The notes: generated by a model from the letters alone, not told the origin. A DNA stretch of 64,000 nucleotides from Streptomyces sp. NBC_00249 (GCF_026342355.1 NZ_JAPEMV010000001.1:310001-374000), one strand, 5' to 3'; positions 35,191 to 44,401 are shown, counted from the stretch's first letter. Made by a program: numbers and translations.

Positions 35191-36399
35191 ATGAACTCAT
35201 CCGGACACGTAGATCATGACGCGGTGCTGCGGGCACGGACGACTCTCCTCGGCTCGGGCGAGCTGACCCTCTGCCAGAAGATCGAGGCCTACCGGGTGCT
35301 GGCGGACGTGAGCCCCCTGACCTACCGGCCGAAGCTGACGTACGCGCTGGTCCTGCGAGGCTTCGCGGCGGAGTTCCGCGACCGGCCCGACGTACGGCTG
35401 GCGCTGTTCGCCGAGGCGGTGGCCGTCGCTCGGGGCATCGGCGCACAGGAACCGAAGGGGACCCAACTGCTGGGCGAGGCCCTGTACTTCTACCAGCGCG
35501 AGCTGTTCGACGCCGACCGCCCAGCCGAAGGACAGGCGACGCGCGAGGAGTTGACCGAGGTCGGCTTGCGCGGCTTCGAGCGGGGACAGGAGCCGTACCG
35601 GGGGCTGGCCACCGTGCTGGCCGAGGAGGGCCGGCACCGGGAGGCGGCCCTGGTCCTGGAGGAGGCCGCGCGGGAGACCTCGTCCTCCTGGAGCGCCATC
35701 GAGCGGGCGGCGGCCCTGGACGCCGCCGGACTGCGGGACCAGGCCCTCGAAGCCTTCGCGGAAGTCGTCGGGACGGGCCGCCGGGCGCTGGCTGACGACG
35801 GGACGCCGCTGGCCTCCGTGGCCATGAAGCTGCTCCAGCACTCCCGGATGCTGGACGCCGCGGGCCGCGGTGGTGAGGCCGGCGCCGCCCGGGCGGAGGC
35901 CCTCGGCCTGCTCGCGGAACTGGCCCGGAGCGGCGAGCGCCGGGGCTGGGGCAGCTCCGTCCCGCTGTGGGCGGTGCTGTTCGCGCTGTCAGGCCGGGTG
36001 CTGGAGCCGGCGGCAGCCCCGGGCGCGCCCGCCCCGGCCTTCGGCACGGAGTCGGGCGCCTGGTCGCGGCACGTACGACGCGCCTACCTCGAGGCGGTAC
36101 CCGCCCTCGAAGCGAGGGCCGGGAGCCTCGGCCCCGCCGAACGGGTCACCGTCCACCGCCGGCTGACGATCCGCAAGACGCTCCTGCACGGGAGCCACCA
36201 CCTCCTGCCGCCGCCGGAGCTGCGGCCGCTGTTCGACGAGGGCGTCGCGCTCGCCCGTCGCCTCGGCGACGAACCCGGCCGGGGCGGCGGGAAGCTGGCG
36301 ACGGCCCTGACGGACCGCTGCCTGTACCTCCTCACCGCCCGGCACTACGCCGAGGCCCACGCGGACCTGCTGGAGGCCGCCGCCCTGCCGGTCGGCTGA
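35191..36399 (+). CDS. Orphan alpha-helical (TPR-like) protein
   Basis: The 402-residue protein is Ala/Leu/Glu/Arg-rich and has repeated helical pairs such as GLATVLAEEGRHREAALVLEEAARE and AALDAAGLRDQALEAFAEVV (in parts), like degenerate TPR units. No catalytic motif, signal peptide or membrane helix is visible, so I cannot assign a function. A promoter-like TTGTGA is about 40 nt upstream. It converges on the ECF41 gene with no gap. Confidence 0.6.
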   Translation: MNSSGHVDHDAVLRARTTLLGSGELTLCQKIEAYRVLADVSPLTYRPKLTYALVLRGFAAEFRDRPDVRLALFAEAVAVARGIGAQEPKGTQLLGEALYFYQRELFDADRPAEGQATREELTEVGLRGFERGQEPYRGLATVLAEEGRHREAALVLEEAARETSSSWSAIERAAALDAAGLRDQALEAFAEVVGTGRRALADDGTPLASVAMKLLQHSRMLDAAGRGGEAGAARAEALGLLAELARSGERRGWGSSVPLWAVLFALSGRVLEPAAAPGAPAPAFGTESGAWSRHVRRAYLEAVPALEARAGSLGPAERVTVHRRLTIRKTLLHGSHHLLPPPELRPLFDEGVALARRLGDEPGRGGGKLATALTDRCLYLLTARHYAEAHADLLEAAALPVG

Positions 36400-37272
36400 T
36401 CAGCGGCGCAGGCCCGCCAGCTTGTCCGGGTTGATCTGGAAGCGGATGTTGCGCAGCAGTCCGCCCTCCAGGTCGTAGGTGACCGACGCGATCGGGATGT
36501 CGCCCGCCAGGGCGAGGAGGCCGAGTTCGCCGTTGATGACGGCGGGGGTCATCCTGACGTCGGTCATCGCGGGCTTCTTGACGATGCCCACCAGCCAGCG
36601 GCCGACGTGGTCGGGGCCGTACAGCGGGCGGATCGCGGCGCTGACCTTGCCTCCGCCGTCGGACCAGGCCGTGACGTCGGGGGCCAGCAGCTCCAGGACG
36701 GCGTTCAGGTCGCCGCCGGCGCAGGCCTTCATGAAGCGGGCCGTGACCTGTTCCCGCTGCGCGGCGTCGCTGTCGTAGAGCGTCCGGCGGTCCTGTACGT
36801 GGCGGCGCGCGCGGTGCGAGATCTGCCGGACCGTCGGCTCCGGCCGGTCCAGGACGTCGGCGATCTCGGCGTGCGAGTAGCCGAACACCTCACGCAGGAC
36901 GAACACGGCTCGCTCCACGGGCGTGAGGGTCTCCAGGACCACCAGCATCGCGGTCGAGACGCTCTCGGCGAGCTCCTGCTCCTGCGCCGCGTCGGGCGCG
37001 GTGAGCAGGGGCTCGGGGAGCCAGGGGCCGACGTACTCCTCCCTGGTGGCGCGGGCGGAGGTGAGGCGGTTCAGGGACAGGTTCGTCACCGTGCGCACGA
37101 GGTACGCCTTCGGATGGCGCACCTCGGACCGGTCGGCCTTGTGCCACGTCAGCCAGGCGTCCTGGACGATGTCCTCGGCGTCGGTGACGGAGCCCAGCAT
37201 CCGGTAGGCGGTGGCGAACAGGAGCCTGCGGTGCTCGTGGAACGGGTCCGTCCCGGTTTCTTTCGTGATCAC
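36400..37272 (-). CDS. ECF41-group sigma factor (SigJ-like) with SnoaL-type C-terminal domain
   Basis: The 290-residue protein has sigma region 2 (LLFATAYRMLGSVTDAEDIVQDAWL, in parts), region 4 (LREVFGYSHAEIADVLDRPEPTVRQ, in parts) and a C-terminal NTF2/SnoaL-like domain ending with NPDKLAGLRR. The NPDKL motif is the regulatory hallmark of ECF41 factors, whose extension replaces an anti-sigma factor. GTG 37272 was chosen as the start. Typical ECF41 partners (carboxymuconolactone decarboxylase, oxidoreductase) are absent, so its target is unclear. It is divergent from the LazA-like precursor across 372 bp. Confidence 0.9.
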   Translation of the reverse strand: MITKETGTDPFHEHRRLLFATAYRMLGSVTDAEDIVQDAWLTWHKADRSEVRHPKAYLVRTVTNLSLNRLTSARATREEYVGPWLPEPLLTAPDAAQEQELAESVSTAMLVVLETLTPVERAVFVLREVFGYSHAEIADVLDRPEPTVRQISHRARRHVQDRRTLYDSDAAQREQVTARFMKACAGGDLNAVLELLAPDVTAWSDGGGKVSAAIRPLYGPDHVGRWLVGIVKKPAMTDVRMTPAVINGELGLLALAGDIPIASVTYDLEGGLLRNIRFQINPDKLAGLRR

Positions 37273-37644
37273 TGGCCGATTCTGGCTCCCGGGGACCACG
37301 ACGGGCAAGGCAATCGGCCACGGCGGGGCGGCGGGCCCGCCCCCGCGCCCGGCCGGAAAGCGCCGGCGCAGACGGTCCCGGTGCGGCCCCGGGGCGGCTG
37401 CGGTGCGGTGGCCGAGTCCGGCCGGACCGGGCCCGGGTGTCCGCGTGGAGCGGTGCCGGATTCCCTTCCAGCGGCCGGTCCCACCCATGACATCGAGTCA
37501 ATTGCCTGGATACCGGCTGGAGTTGTGCCCACATGTCGAAAAACCTCCGATGTGCCCCGATCGCCCGGCGGCCTAGCGTGGCGTTCGTTCGCCCGTACCA
37601 CGGAACGAACCAGCTCAAGCCGTCCCACAACCTCGGGAGTTCTC
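37273..37644 (+). promoter_or_regulatory. Gene-free 372-bp promoter region of cluster 2
   Basis: No credible gene lies here. A possible promoter is TGTGCC (37551-37556), 17 bp, TAGCGT (37574-37579), giving a leader of about 60 nt before the precursor ATG at 37645. Its A/T-richer part (37490-37550) contrasts with the GC-rich half near the sigma gene. The weak -35 suggests an activator or an alternative sigma factor. Confidence 0.45.
37583..37610. promoter_or_regulatory. 8-bp inverted repeat just after the putative cluster 2 start site
   Basis: GTTCGTTC (37583-37590) and its exact complement GAACGAAC (37603-37610) are separated by 12 bp and lie within the first bases of the predicted transcript. 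This is a reasonable repressor site or leader hairpin. No regulator gene is present in the cluster. Confidence 0.5.
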
Positions 37645-37842
37645 ATGGCAGACATCGACGCGAGCACCACCTTCGAGGCCCACGACCTGGACCTCGGCGG
37701 CATCACCGTCACGACGATGCGTGACACGGCGGGCGTCTCGGCCTTCGCGGCCAACACGTCCACCTCCGGCTGCGGCTTCCCCACCGCCTGTTCCTGCGCG
37801 TGCAGCACCCAGCCGCCGCAGCCCGGCGTCGCCGGGGTCTGA
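37645..37842 (+). CDS. LazA-like thiopeptide-type precursor peptide of cluster 2
   Basis: The 65-residue peptide starts MADIDASTTFEAHDLDLGG, continues ITVTTMRDTAG, then NTST, and ends with a Cys/Ser-rich core. The DLDL-x-x-[IL]TVT-x-[ML]RDT pattern closely recalls the lactazole precursor leader as I remember it. If the core starts at Ser41, it reads SGCGFPTAC, SCACS, then TQPPQPGVAGV. Ser41 and Ser50 are nine residues apart with Cys on both sides of Ser50, the spacing of 26-membered thiopeptides. GGGAG lies 5 nt before the ATG. The enzymes follow 106 bp downstream past a hairpin. Confidence 0.88.
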   Translation: MADIDASTTFEAHDLDLGGITVTTMRDTAGVSAFAANTSTSGCGFPTACSCACSTQPPQPGVAGV

Positions 37843-37853
37843 CGCACCCGCGC

Positions 37854-37887
37854 CCGTTCCGGCGCCCCGCCCGGGGCGCCGGAACGG
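37854..37887 (+). terminator. 16-bp hairpin between precursor and enzyme genes (likely attenuator)
   Basis: CCGTTCCGGCGCCCCG (37854-37869) pairs perfectly with its complement at 37872-37887. It begins 11 bp after the precursor stop, with no T-run. In RiPP operons such partial terminators let the short precursor transcript exceed the enzyme transcript. Confidence 0.75.
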
Positions 37888-37948
37888 ACCACCCCGCCCC
37901 TTCCCCCCTCCCTCCCCTTTCCCTTGCCTCCGAAAGGACCGGGACGCC

Positions 37949-40657
37949 ATGACGCCCCCCGTGCCCGCCGTACGCAGCGCCCCGTACGCGCTGGTGCGCT
38001 CGACGGTGCTCAGCCACCCCGCGCAGTCGACCGACGCGGCCGTCTTCCGCGCCGAGCTGGAGCGGCTGACGGAACTGGAGGGCGCCCTGGCCGACCTCGT
38101 CCCCCGGCTGACGGACGGCCTGTACGCGAGCCGGGACGGCCATCCCGCGCCGTTCCACCGGGACGTGGTGCTGCCCCTGCGCCGGGCCCTGCACAACGGG
38201 CGCGAACCCCGGCCCGCGCTCCTCGACCACCTCGGGGACCTGCCCGACCGGCTGCCGGAGCTCCGTAGCTGGCTGGACCTGCGGCGCCGGCTGCACTGCC
38301 AGCGCGCCAGGGTCGCCGGGGCACTGCCCGACGCGCTGGCGGCGGAACGCCAGGCCCTCGCCGTCCAGTGCCGCGAACCCGCGTTCGCGCTCGCCGTCTC
38401 CTGTACGAGCGCCGACCTGCTGGCCGCCGTGGAGCGGGCGGGCACCGGGGCGACCGGCCGCCGGACGCGGAAGGAAGAGCCCGGGGTCCTGCGGCACGCC
38501 GTGCGCGCGAGTACCCGTACCAGCCCCCTGTCCTGGTTCACGGCCGTCGGCTGGGGTCCGCTGCCCGCCCGGCCCGCCGCCCCGGGAGCGGCGGCGGCGC
38601 CGTGGGGCGAGGCGGACCTGCTGCCCGACCCCGGCAGCCGGGTCAGGACCAGCCGGACCCTGGTGGCCGCCCTCTGCGACGCCCTGCTGGCCGATCCGCG
38701 CCGGCGGGCCCGGCTCCCGCACCGGATGGCGAGCCCCGCCCGGGCGTCCGGGGAGCGCGCCGTCTTCGCCCGTACGCACACCGTCTCCTCGGTCGGCCGC
38801 TTCGTCGTCACCGAGGAGGACGAGGTCGAGGTCGCGGCGAGCGGCCCGCTGGAGCGCGTGGCCGCCCTGTGCCGGACGCCCGCGACACCGGACCGGCTGG
38901 CCACCGCGCTGGCCGGGCCCGAGGACCGGGCCGCCGCCCGCGCGTACCTGGAGCAGCTCGCCACGGCGGGGCTGCTCGTCCCCGTCCCGCCCGTCGGCCC
39001 GCACGAGCCCGAGCCGCTGGCCCGGCTGGCCGACTGGCTGCGCGCCGGGGCCGACGAGCACCACCCCGAGGACGCGGCGCTGGCCGCCTCGGTCGACGAG
39101 ATAGCCGACGCCACGGGGAAGTTCGCCTCCGCCGACCCGCGCGAACGGGCGGCGCTGCTCGCGCTGCTGCGCGGGCGCTGGACGGCCCTGCTGAGCGCGG
39201 CCGGCCGGCCGCTGCCCGAGGGCGGCCCGGTGCCCGCCCCGCTGGCGGAGGACGTGGTGGCCGCCCGGCCCGTGGCTGCGGAGCGCCTCCTCGGCGGCGA
39301 GGACCACGAGGCCCTGCACGAAATCGGCGCCCTGGCCGAGGTGTTCGACTTCGCCCATGTGATGCGACGGGCCCTGCGCGACCGGTTCGTCGCCCGCTAC
39401 GGCCCGGGCGGCGTCTGCCGTCCCGTCTGGGAGTTCGCCGCCGAGACCCTCGCCGCCTGGGAGGACACCGCCCGGACCGCCTCCCTCACCCCCGGCGACG
39501 ACCTGACCGCCCTGCCCAGCGGGGCCGCCGAACTCGTCCGGCTGCGGGCCGCGTTCACCGCCGAGGTACTCGCCCGTACCGCCTCCGGCCAGGACCCGGA
39601 CGCCGATGTGGTGCTGCCGCCGACGCTGGTCGCGGACTTCGGCAGGCGGCTGCCGCACTGGGCGGCGAGGCGTCCGCTGTCGTACGCGCACTTCCTCCAA
39701 CAGGACGCCCCCAGCGGACTGTTGTGCCTCAACCACGTCTACGGGGGCTGGGGCCGGATCGGGAGCCGCTTCCTGGACCTCCTCGGCCCCGGGGCCGCCG
39801 AGACCGTCGCGCGGGAGGTCGACCGCCACCGGGAACCCGGGGCGAGGGCGGCGCAGTTCCGCCCGGTGCGCGGCTTCAACGCCAACCTGCAACCGCTGTT
39901 CATGCCGGACGAGATCGTCGCGGAGGAGTTCGGTCCGGAGGAGTCAGGTACTGCGGACACCGGCGACATCGGCGGCGACGGCGGGGCCGGCCGCGACCGC
40001 CGGCCGATCGGCGAGGCCGACGTGGAACTCGTCCACGACGAGGCCACCGACCAGGTCCGGCTGCGCCTGCGGGACACCGGCGAGCTGCTGGACGTCTTCT
40101 ACCCGGGGCTGCTCGTCCCCACCCTCCTCACCACCCGCAGCGCTCCCCTGGTCCACGACCACCCGGAGGGGGTCACCTCCTTCGCCTCACTGGTGCCCCA
40201 GCACGTCACCGAGGTCCCGGGCGGGCCGCTGGTGCGCACCCCCCGGCTGCGGTACCGGCACATCGTCCTGCGCCGGCGCCGCTGGCGGCTGGCCGGCGGC
40301 ACGGTGGCGGCCCTGCGCACCGCGCTGGCCGCCGACGGCGAGGTCCCCTTCGAGGCGGCGGCCCGCTGGCGGGTCCTGCTCGGCGTCCCGGACCAGCTGT
40401 TCCTGCACCCGCTCCCGGTCCCCGGCTGGGACGGCACCGGGACGGCCGAGGTGTCGGTGAACGAACCCACGCGCCCCAAGCCGCAGTTCGTGGACCTCGG
40501 CAACCCCCTGCACCTGCGCTGCCTCGACAAGTGGCTCTCCCGCCACCCGGACGGCGCGGTGCTGGAGGAGGCCCTGCCCGCACCCGGCGGCCGGCCGCGG
40601 CCTGCGCGCGCCGTCGAACTCGTCGTGGAGACCTACCGGCCGGGGAGCAGCTCATGA
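37949..40657 (+). CDS. LazB-like tRNA-Glu-dependent dehydratase (glutamylation)
   Basis: The 902-residue LanB N-terminal-type protein has TRTSPLSWFTAVGWG near residue 195 and RPKPQFVDLGNPLHLR near the C-terminus, the positions expected for this family. It should glutamylate Ser/Thr of the precursor core using glutamyl-tRNA. No elimination domain is attached; that function lies in the last gene of the cluster. GAAAGGA lies about 11 nt before ATG 37949. It overlaps the next gene by ATGA. It is the second, distinct LanB in the window. Confidence 0.87.
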   Translation: MTPPVPAVRSAPYALVRSTVLSHPAQSTDAAVFRAELERLTELEGALADLVPRLTDGLYASRDGHPAPFHRDVVLPLRRALHNGREPRPALLDHLGDLPDRLPELRSWLDLRRRLHCQRARVAGALPDALAAERQALAVQCREPAFALAVSCTSADLLAAVERAGTGATGRRTRKEEPGVLRHAVRASTRTSPLSWFTAVGWGPLPARPAAPGAAAAPWGEADLLPDPGSRVRTSRTLVAALCDALLADPRRRARLPHRMASPARASGERAVFARTHTVSSVGRFVVTEEDEVEVAASGPLERVAALCRTPATPDRLATALAGPEDRAAARAYLEQLATAGLLVPVPPVGPHEPEPLARLADWLRAGADEHHPEDAALAASVDEIADATGKFASADPRERAALLALLRGRWTALLSAAGRPLPEGGPVPAPLAEDVVAARPVAAERLLGGEDHEALHEIGALAEVFDFAHVMRRALRDRFVARYGPGGVCRPVWEFAAETLAAWEDTARTASLTPGDDLTALPSGAAELVRLRAAFTAEVLARTASGQDPDADVVLPPTLVADFGRRLPHWAARRPLSYAHFLQQDAPSGLLCLNHVYGGWGRIGSRFLDLLGPGAAETVAREVDRHREPGARAAQFRPVRGFNANLQPLFMPDEIVAEEFGPEESGTADTGDIGGDGGAGRDRRPIGEADVELVHDEATDQVRLRLRDTGELLDVFYPGLLVPTLLTTRSAPLVHDHPEGVTSFASLVPQHVTEVPGGPLVRTPRLRYRHIVLRRRRWRLAGGTVAALRTALAADGEVPFEAAARWRVLLGVPDQLFLHPLPVPGWDGTGTAEVSVNEPTRPKPQFVDLGNPLHLRCLDKWLSRHPDGAVLEEALPAPGGRPRPARAVELVVETYRPGSSS

Positions 40658-42435
40658 CCACCGCACCCGCCACCACCGCCGCACCCGACGCCCTGGATTC
40701 CTTGGGGAGTTGGCGACTGCGTCCCGGTGTCACCGCCAGCGCGCTCGCCCAGGGCCTGCACGTGCGCGGCTGGAGCTCGGCCGTCAGCATGGAGGGCAGC
40801 CCGGCGCTGCCCGCGCTGTGGCGGATGGTGGAGGAGGCCCTGCGGGCCGACGGGGCGGCGGACCTCGCCGCCCGCGCCCCGGCGGGCACCCCGCTCCGGG
40901 CGGCGCTGTGCACGCTGATCGGCCAACTCCACACGCAGGGAATGCTGGTCGGGGCCTCGACCGCGCCCGCCGACGGCCCGGCCGCCGAGTGGCTGGCCAC
41001 GGTCGCCGCGCGTCCCGCCGAGGCGGCGGCCGCCCTCGCCGCCACCCGCGTGGAGGTCCGTACGGCGGACCGGGACGACCCCCTGGCCCCTGCGGCTCTA
41101 CGGGCCCTCGCGCGCGCCGGGGTCACCGCCACCCTGGCCGGGTCCCGCGAGCCGGCCGGGAGCGGGGTGCTGCTCACGGCGGCCCGCCCCGACGGCACCG
41201 AGCTGGCGGTCGCAGCCCTGGCCCGCCCCGGCGGTGCGTTCGTCACCCCGGTCGGCAGTCCGGCAGGGGCCGGGGCCGACGCGGCGGCGCTGCGCGCACG
41301 GCTCGGGAGAGACGGCCTCGACGGGCCCCGCGCGGCGGAAGCGCCCTCCGGGCCCGCACTGACCGCCCTGGTCGCGGGCGGCGCCGTGCAGCGGCTGCTG
41401 TGCGCGGTGGCGGGACTGCCCGACCCGGATTCCGAGGACACGGCGGAGGAAGCCGGGGCGGGGGCCTCGCCGCGGCTGCGCACCGCCCTCGTCGCCGCCG
41501 AGGACCCGCCGCACGCCGCCTACCACCCCTGGCTCGGGGGCCCGCCCGCCCCGCAGCCGCCGCCCGGCACGCTCGCCGAGGCGCTGGCCGGGGTGGAGGC
41601 GCTGGGCGACGAGCACCTCGGGCCGCTGCCGGCGCCCGGGACGGGGTCGCTGCCCCAGCTGCCGGTGGCGCTGGTGGAGTGCGCGGCGCCGGGCGGCGGG
41701 CGGTTGACGGCCGGCGGGGCCCGGGCCGACCTGGCCCGGCTCGACGCCCTGTGCCGCGCGGCGGAGCTGCGGCTCGGCGCGGGCCGCTCCGGCGTGGTGG
41801 TGGGGGCCGGGCCCGGCCACGCGCTGGGGCGGGCGCTGCGCCGCGCCGCGCTGGCGCGGCCGCTGCCGGTGGGCGCGGCCGCGCCCTGGAACCCGTACGG
41901 CGCCGGGCACGCGCAGGCCCGCCACTGGTGGACCGCCCTGACCGGGCGCCTCGGCGTGCGGGCGGAGCTGACCCTGACCCCGCTCGACACGGCCGAAGCG
42001 GCCTTCCGCGCCGAGGTGCGCGGGGGTCGGGACGGGCGGCTGCTCGGGCAGGCGGTGGAGGCCACGGCGGGGGACGCGGCGGCCTTCGCGACGCTGGCCG
42101 CACTGGCCCGCGTACAGGCAGGGACCCCAGACCCGACGGACCGTCACTTCACATCGGCAGGCGGGGAGTTGTGTGCACTGGCCGTCGCCGGGATCGCCGC
42201 GGCGCCCTGGGAGGACGAGAACTGGTCCGCCGGCTGGTGGGCCCGGGTGGCCGGGCGTGAGGCGGCCCTGCAGGACTCCCTGCGACGGCTGACCGGCCTG
42301 TCCGCCCGGCCGTGGGCGCCGGACGGGCCCGACACCCGCGCGGTCCTGACGGCGCTGCGCGCATGCGGGTTCACGGCCCTCGAAACCGGCGCCCCCGCGA
42401 CCGACGCCCCCGACACGGAAGGAGAGTCACGGTGA
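40654..42435 (+). CDS. LazD-like RRE-containing cyclodehydratase partner
   Basis: The 593-residue protein is Ala/Gly-rich. Its N-terminus (LGSWRLRPGVTASALAQGL through LCTLIGQLHTQGMLVG) resembles a PqqD-like recognition element. The remainder is a divergent E1/ThiF-like region with a C-terminal segment LCALAVAGIAAAPWEDENW. Its position between LazB-like and YcaO genes matches lazD of the lactazole cluster, which binds the leader and activates LazE. The assignment rests mainly on order and the RRE-like start, since the body is poorly conserved. ATGA and GTGA overlaps couple it to both neighbours. Confidence 0.7.
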   Translation: MTTAPATTAAPDALDSLGSWRLRPGVTASALAQGLHVRGWSSAVSMEGSPALPALWRMVEEALRADGAADLAARAPAGTPLRAALCTLIGQLHTQGMLVGASTAPADGPAAEWLATVAARPAEAAAALAATRVEVRTADRDDPLAPAALRALARAGVTATLAGSREPAGSGVLLTAARPDGTELAVAALARPGGAFVTPVGSPAGAGADAAALRARLGRDGLDGPRAAEAPSGPALTALVAGGAVQRLLCAVAGLPDPDSEDTAEEAGAGASPRLRTALVAAEDPPHAAYHPWLGGPPAPQPPPGTLAEALAGVEALGDEHLGPLPAPGTGSLPQLPVALVECAAPGGGRLTAGGARADLARLDALCRAAELRLGAGRSGVVVGAGPGHALGRALRRAALARPLPVGAAAPWNPYGAGHAQARHWWTALTGRLGVRAELTLTPLDTAEAAFRAEVRGGRDGRLLGQAVEATAGDAAAFATLAALARVQAGTPDPTDRHFTSAGGELCALAVAGIAAAPWEDENWSAGWWARVAGREAALQDSLRRLTGLSARPWAPDGPDTRAVLTALRACGFTALETGAPATDAPDTEGESR

Positions 42436-44351
42436 CCCCCGCGACCGCCACCGGCACCCCCCTCACCGAGGCCCTCGCAGAGCTCGGACTGCCCGTCCTC
42501 GACGCCCGGGGCGCGCTCGGCGCCACGGCGGGCCGGGCCGTGGTCGTCCTGGACGACTGGGACCTGGAGACCGCCGCCGCCCTGTCGCGGCACGCGCTCG
42601 CCCACCCCGTCACCCTGGTGCCGGTGCGCGCCGACGGCGCTCTCACGGTGGTCGGCCCCGTACTCCGGCCGGGCGCGGTGGGCTGCGTCTCCTGCACGGA
42701 GTACCGCCGGCTCGCCACCATCGGGGGCCGTGTCCCCTGGCACAGTCCGGGCCTGCGACTGGCCGGCCGCCCCTCCCCCGCGCTGGCGGACGCCGTGGCC
42801 GCGCTGGCGGCCGAGCTGCTGGCGCTGCCCGCTCCCGCCCCGGGCGAGGGCGCGGCCGTACGGATCGTGCACAGCGGCCGGGCCACCTGGTCCGGCCACA
42901 CCTTCCGGCCGGTCGGCGGCTGTCCGGTGTGCCTGCCGCTGCCCGAGGACGAGGCCGGGGCGGCCCGCCCGGACCGCGCACCGCGTCCACTGCCGGACCC
43001 GGCGGTGCTGCGCGGCCCCAACGACCGTACGAGCACGGCCGGTCTGCGGGCGGAACTGTTCGACGAGCGGTTCGGCCCGGTCCACCGGGTGGTGCGCACC
43101 GAGGACTCGGCGCTCAGCCTCACGAGCGCGTACGTCACGCTGGGCCGGGACCTGCGCGACGGCGGCTACGGCCGGTCGGCCGACTTCGACAGCAGCGAGC
43201 GGGTGGCCCTGTTCGAGGGGGTCGAGCGGCTCTCCGGGATGAGCCCACAGGGCCGCCGCAGCGTACTGCGGTCCTCCTACGCCGAGTTGGGGCCCGGGCG
43301 GGCCGTGGACCCGGAGCGGCTCGGGCTGCCCGACCCCGCCCACCACGGCCATCCCGCCTCGCCGACGGTCCCCTACGCCCCGGATCTGGAACTCGACTGG
43401 GTGCACGGCTGGTCCCTGACCCGCGACCGGCCGACGGCCGTGCCCGAGCACGTCGCGTACTGGGACCCGAGCCCGGGCAGGCCGCGCGTGGTCTACGAGA
43501 CCTCCAGCGGCTGCGGTCTGGGCAACAGCCCCGAAGAGGCCGCGCTGTACGGGCTGTTCGAGGTAGCCGAGCGCGACGCGTTCCTGATGGCCTGGTACGC
43601 GAGGACCCCGCTGCGCCGGATCGCGCTGCCCGCCGACGACCCCGAAGTGCTGCACCTGGCCGACCGGGCGGCCCTGGCCGGCTACCGGCTCACCCTGCTC
43701 GACGCCACGAACGACTTCGGTGTCCCGGCGGTGGTCGCCGTCGCCCACCACGGTGACGTCCGCTCGGCGGCGCCGCAGGTGTTCCTGGCGGCCGGGGCCC
43801 ATCACGATCCGCGTGCGGCGATCCGTTCGGCCGTGGTGGAGACGGTGACGAACGTCTTCAACGCCGCCCAGCGGCTGCGGGCGGAGCCGGCCGTCCACGA
43901 CCCGGCCCGGCTGCGCCCGATGCTGGAGCGGCCGGAGCTGGTCGTCTCCCTCGCCGACCACACCGCCCTGTACGCCCTCGCGGAGGCCCGGCCCCGGCTG
44001 GACTTCCTGCTGGACGGCGACGACCGCCCGCTGCCCTGGCGCCAGGTGTGGCCCGGTGCGCCGGAGCCCGTCACGGACCTGGCCGCGCTGCTGGACTCGA
44101 CGGTGCGGCGGCTGGCGGGGGCGGGCCTGGAGGTGGTGGTGGTCGGGCAGGACGAGGCCGGGGTCCGCGAACGCCTCGGGCTGTACACGGCGAAGGCGGT
44201 GGTGCCGGGCGCGCTGCCGATGACCTTCGGGCACGTCAACCGCCGCACGCGGGGCCTGTCCCGGCTGCTGGAGGTCCCGTACCGGCTGGGCCGCGCGGCC
44301 GGGCCGCTGCGTCACGACGAACTCGCCCTGCACCCGCACCCCTTCCCGTGA
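42432..44351 (+). CDS. LazE-like YcaO cyclodehydratase
   Basis: The 639-residue YcaO starts at GTG overlapping the previous stop. It carries CVSC and CPVC pairs in the N-terminal region, FEGVERLSGM, FEVAERDAFLMAWYA and the C-terminal PHPFP. It should convert Cys and possibly Ser of the LazA-like core to azolines with ATP. It is the third YcaO in the window, and its FEGVERLSGM and AERDAFLMAWYA differ from the LEGLERYAG and ERDAFLLAWYG shared by the cluster 1 pair. Confidence 0.88.
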   Translation: MTPATATGTPLTEALAELGLPVLDARGALGATAGRAVVVLDDWDLETAAALSRHALAHPVTLVPVRADGALTVVGPVLRPGAVGCVSCTEYRRLATIGGRVPWHSPGLRLAGRPSPALADAVAALAAELLALPAPAPGEGAAVRIVHSGRATWSGHTFRPVGGCPVCLPLPEDEAGAARPDRAPRPLPDPAVLRGPNDRTSTAGLRAELFDERFGPVHRVVRTEDSALSLTSAYVTLGRDLRDGGYGRSADFDSSERVALFEGVERLSGMSPQGRRSVLRSSYAELGPGRAVDPERLGLPDPAHHGHPASPTVPYAPDLELDWVHGWSLTRDRPTAVPEHVAYWDPSPGRPRVVYETSSGCGLGNSPEEAALYGLFEVAERDAFLMAWYARTPLRRIALPADDPEVLHLADRAALAGYRLTLLDATNDFGVPAVVAVAHHGDVRSAAPQVFLAAGAHHDPRAAIRSAVVETVTNVFNAAQRLRAEPAVHDPARLRPMLERPELVVSLADHTALYALAEARPRLDFLLDGDDRPLPWRQVWPGAPEPVTDLAALLDSTVRRLAGAGLEVVVVGQDEAGVRERLGLYTAKAVVPGALPMTFGHVNRRTRGLSRLLEVPYRLGRAAGPLRHDELALHPHPFP

Positions 44352-44401
44352 CAGCCCGCACACCCGGCGATCCCGGGATCCGAGAGCCCGAGGAGCCGAC
44401 C

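Noticed and set aside
37607..37842. Other start codons for the cluster 2 precursor
   Set aside because: Only ATG 37645 has a proper ribosome site and gives the DLDL...RDT leader; upstream extensions are low-complexity.
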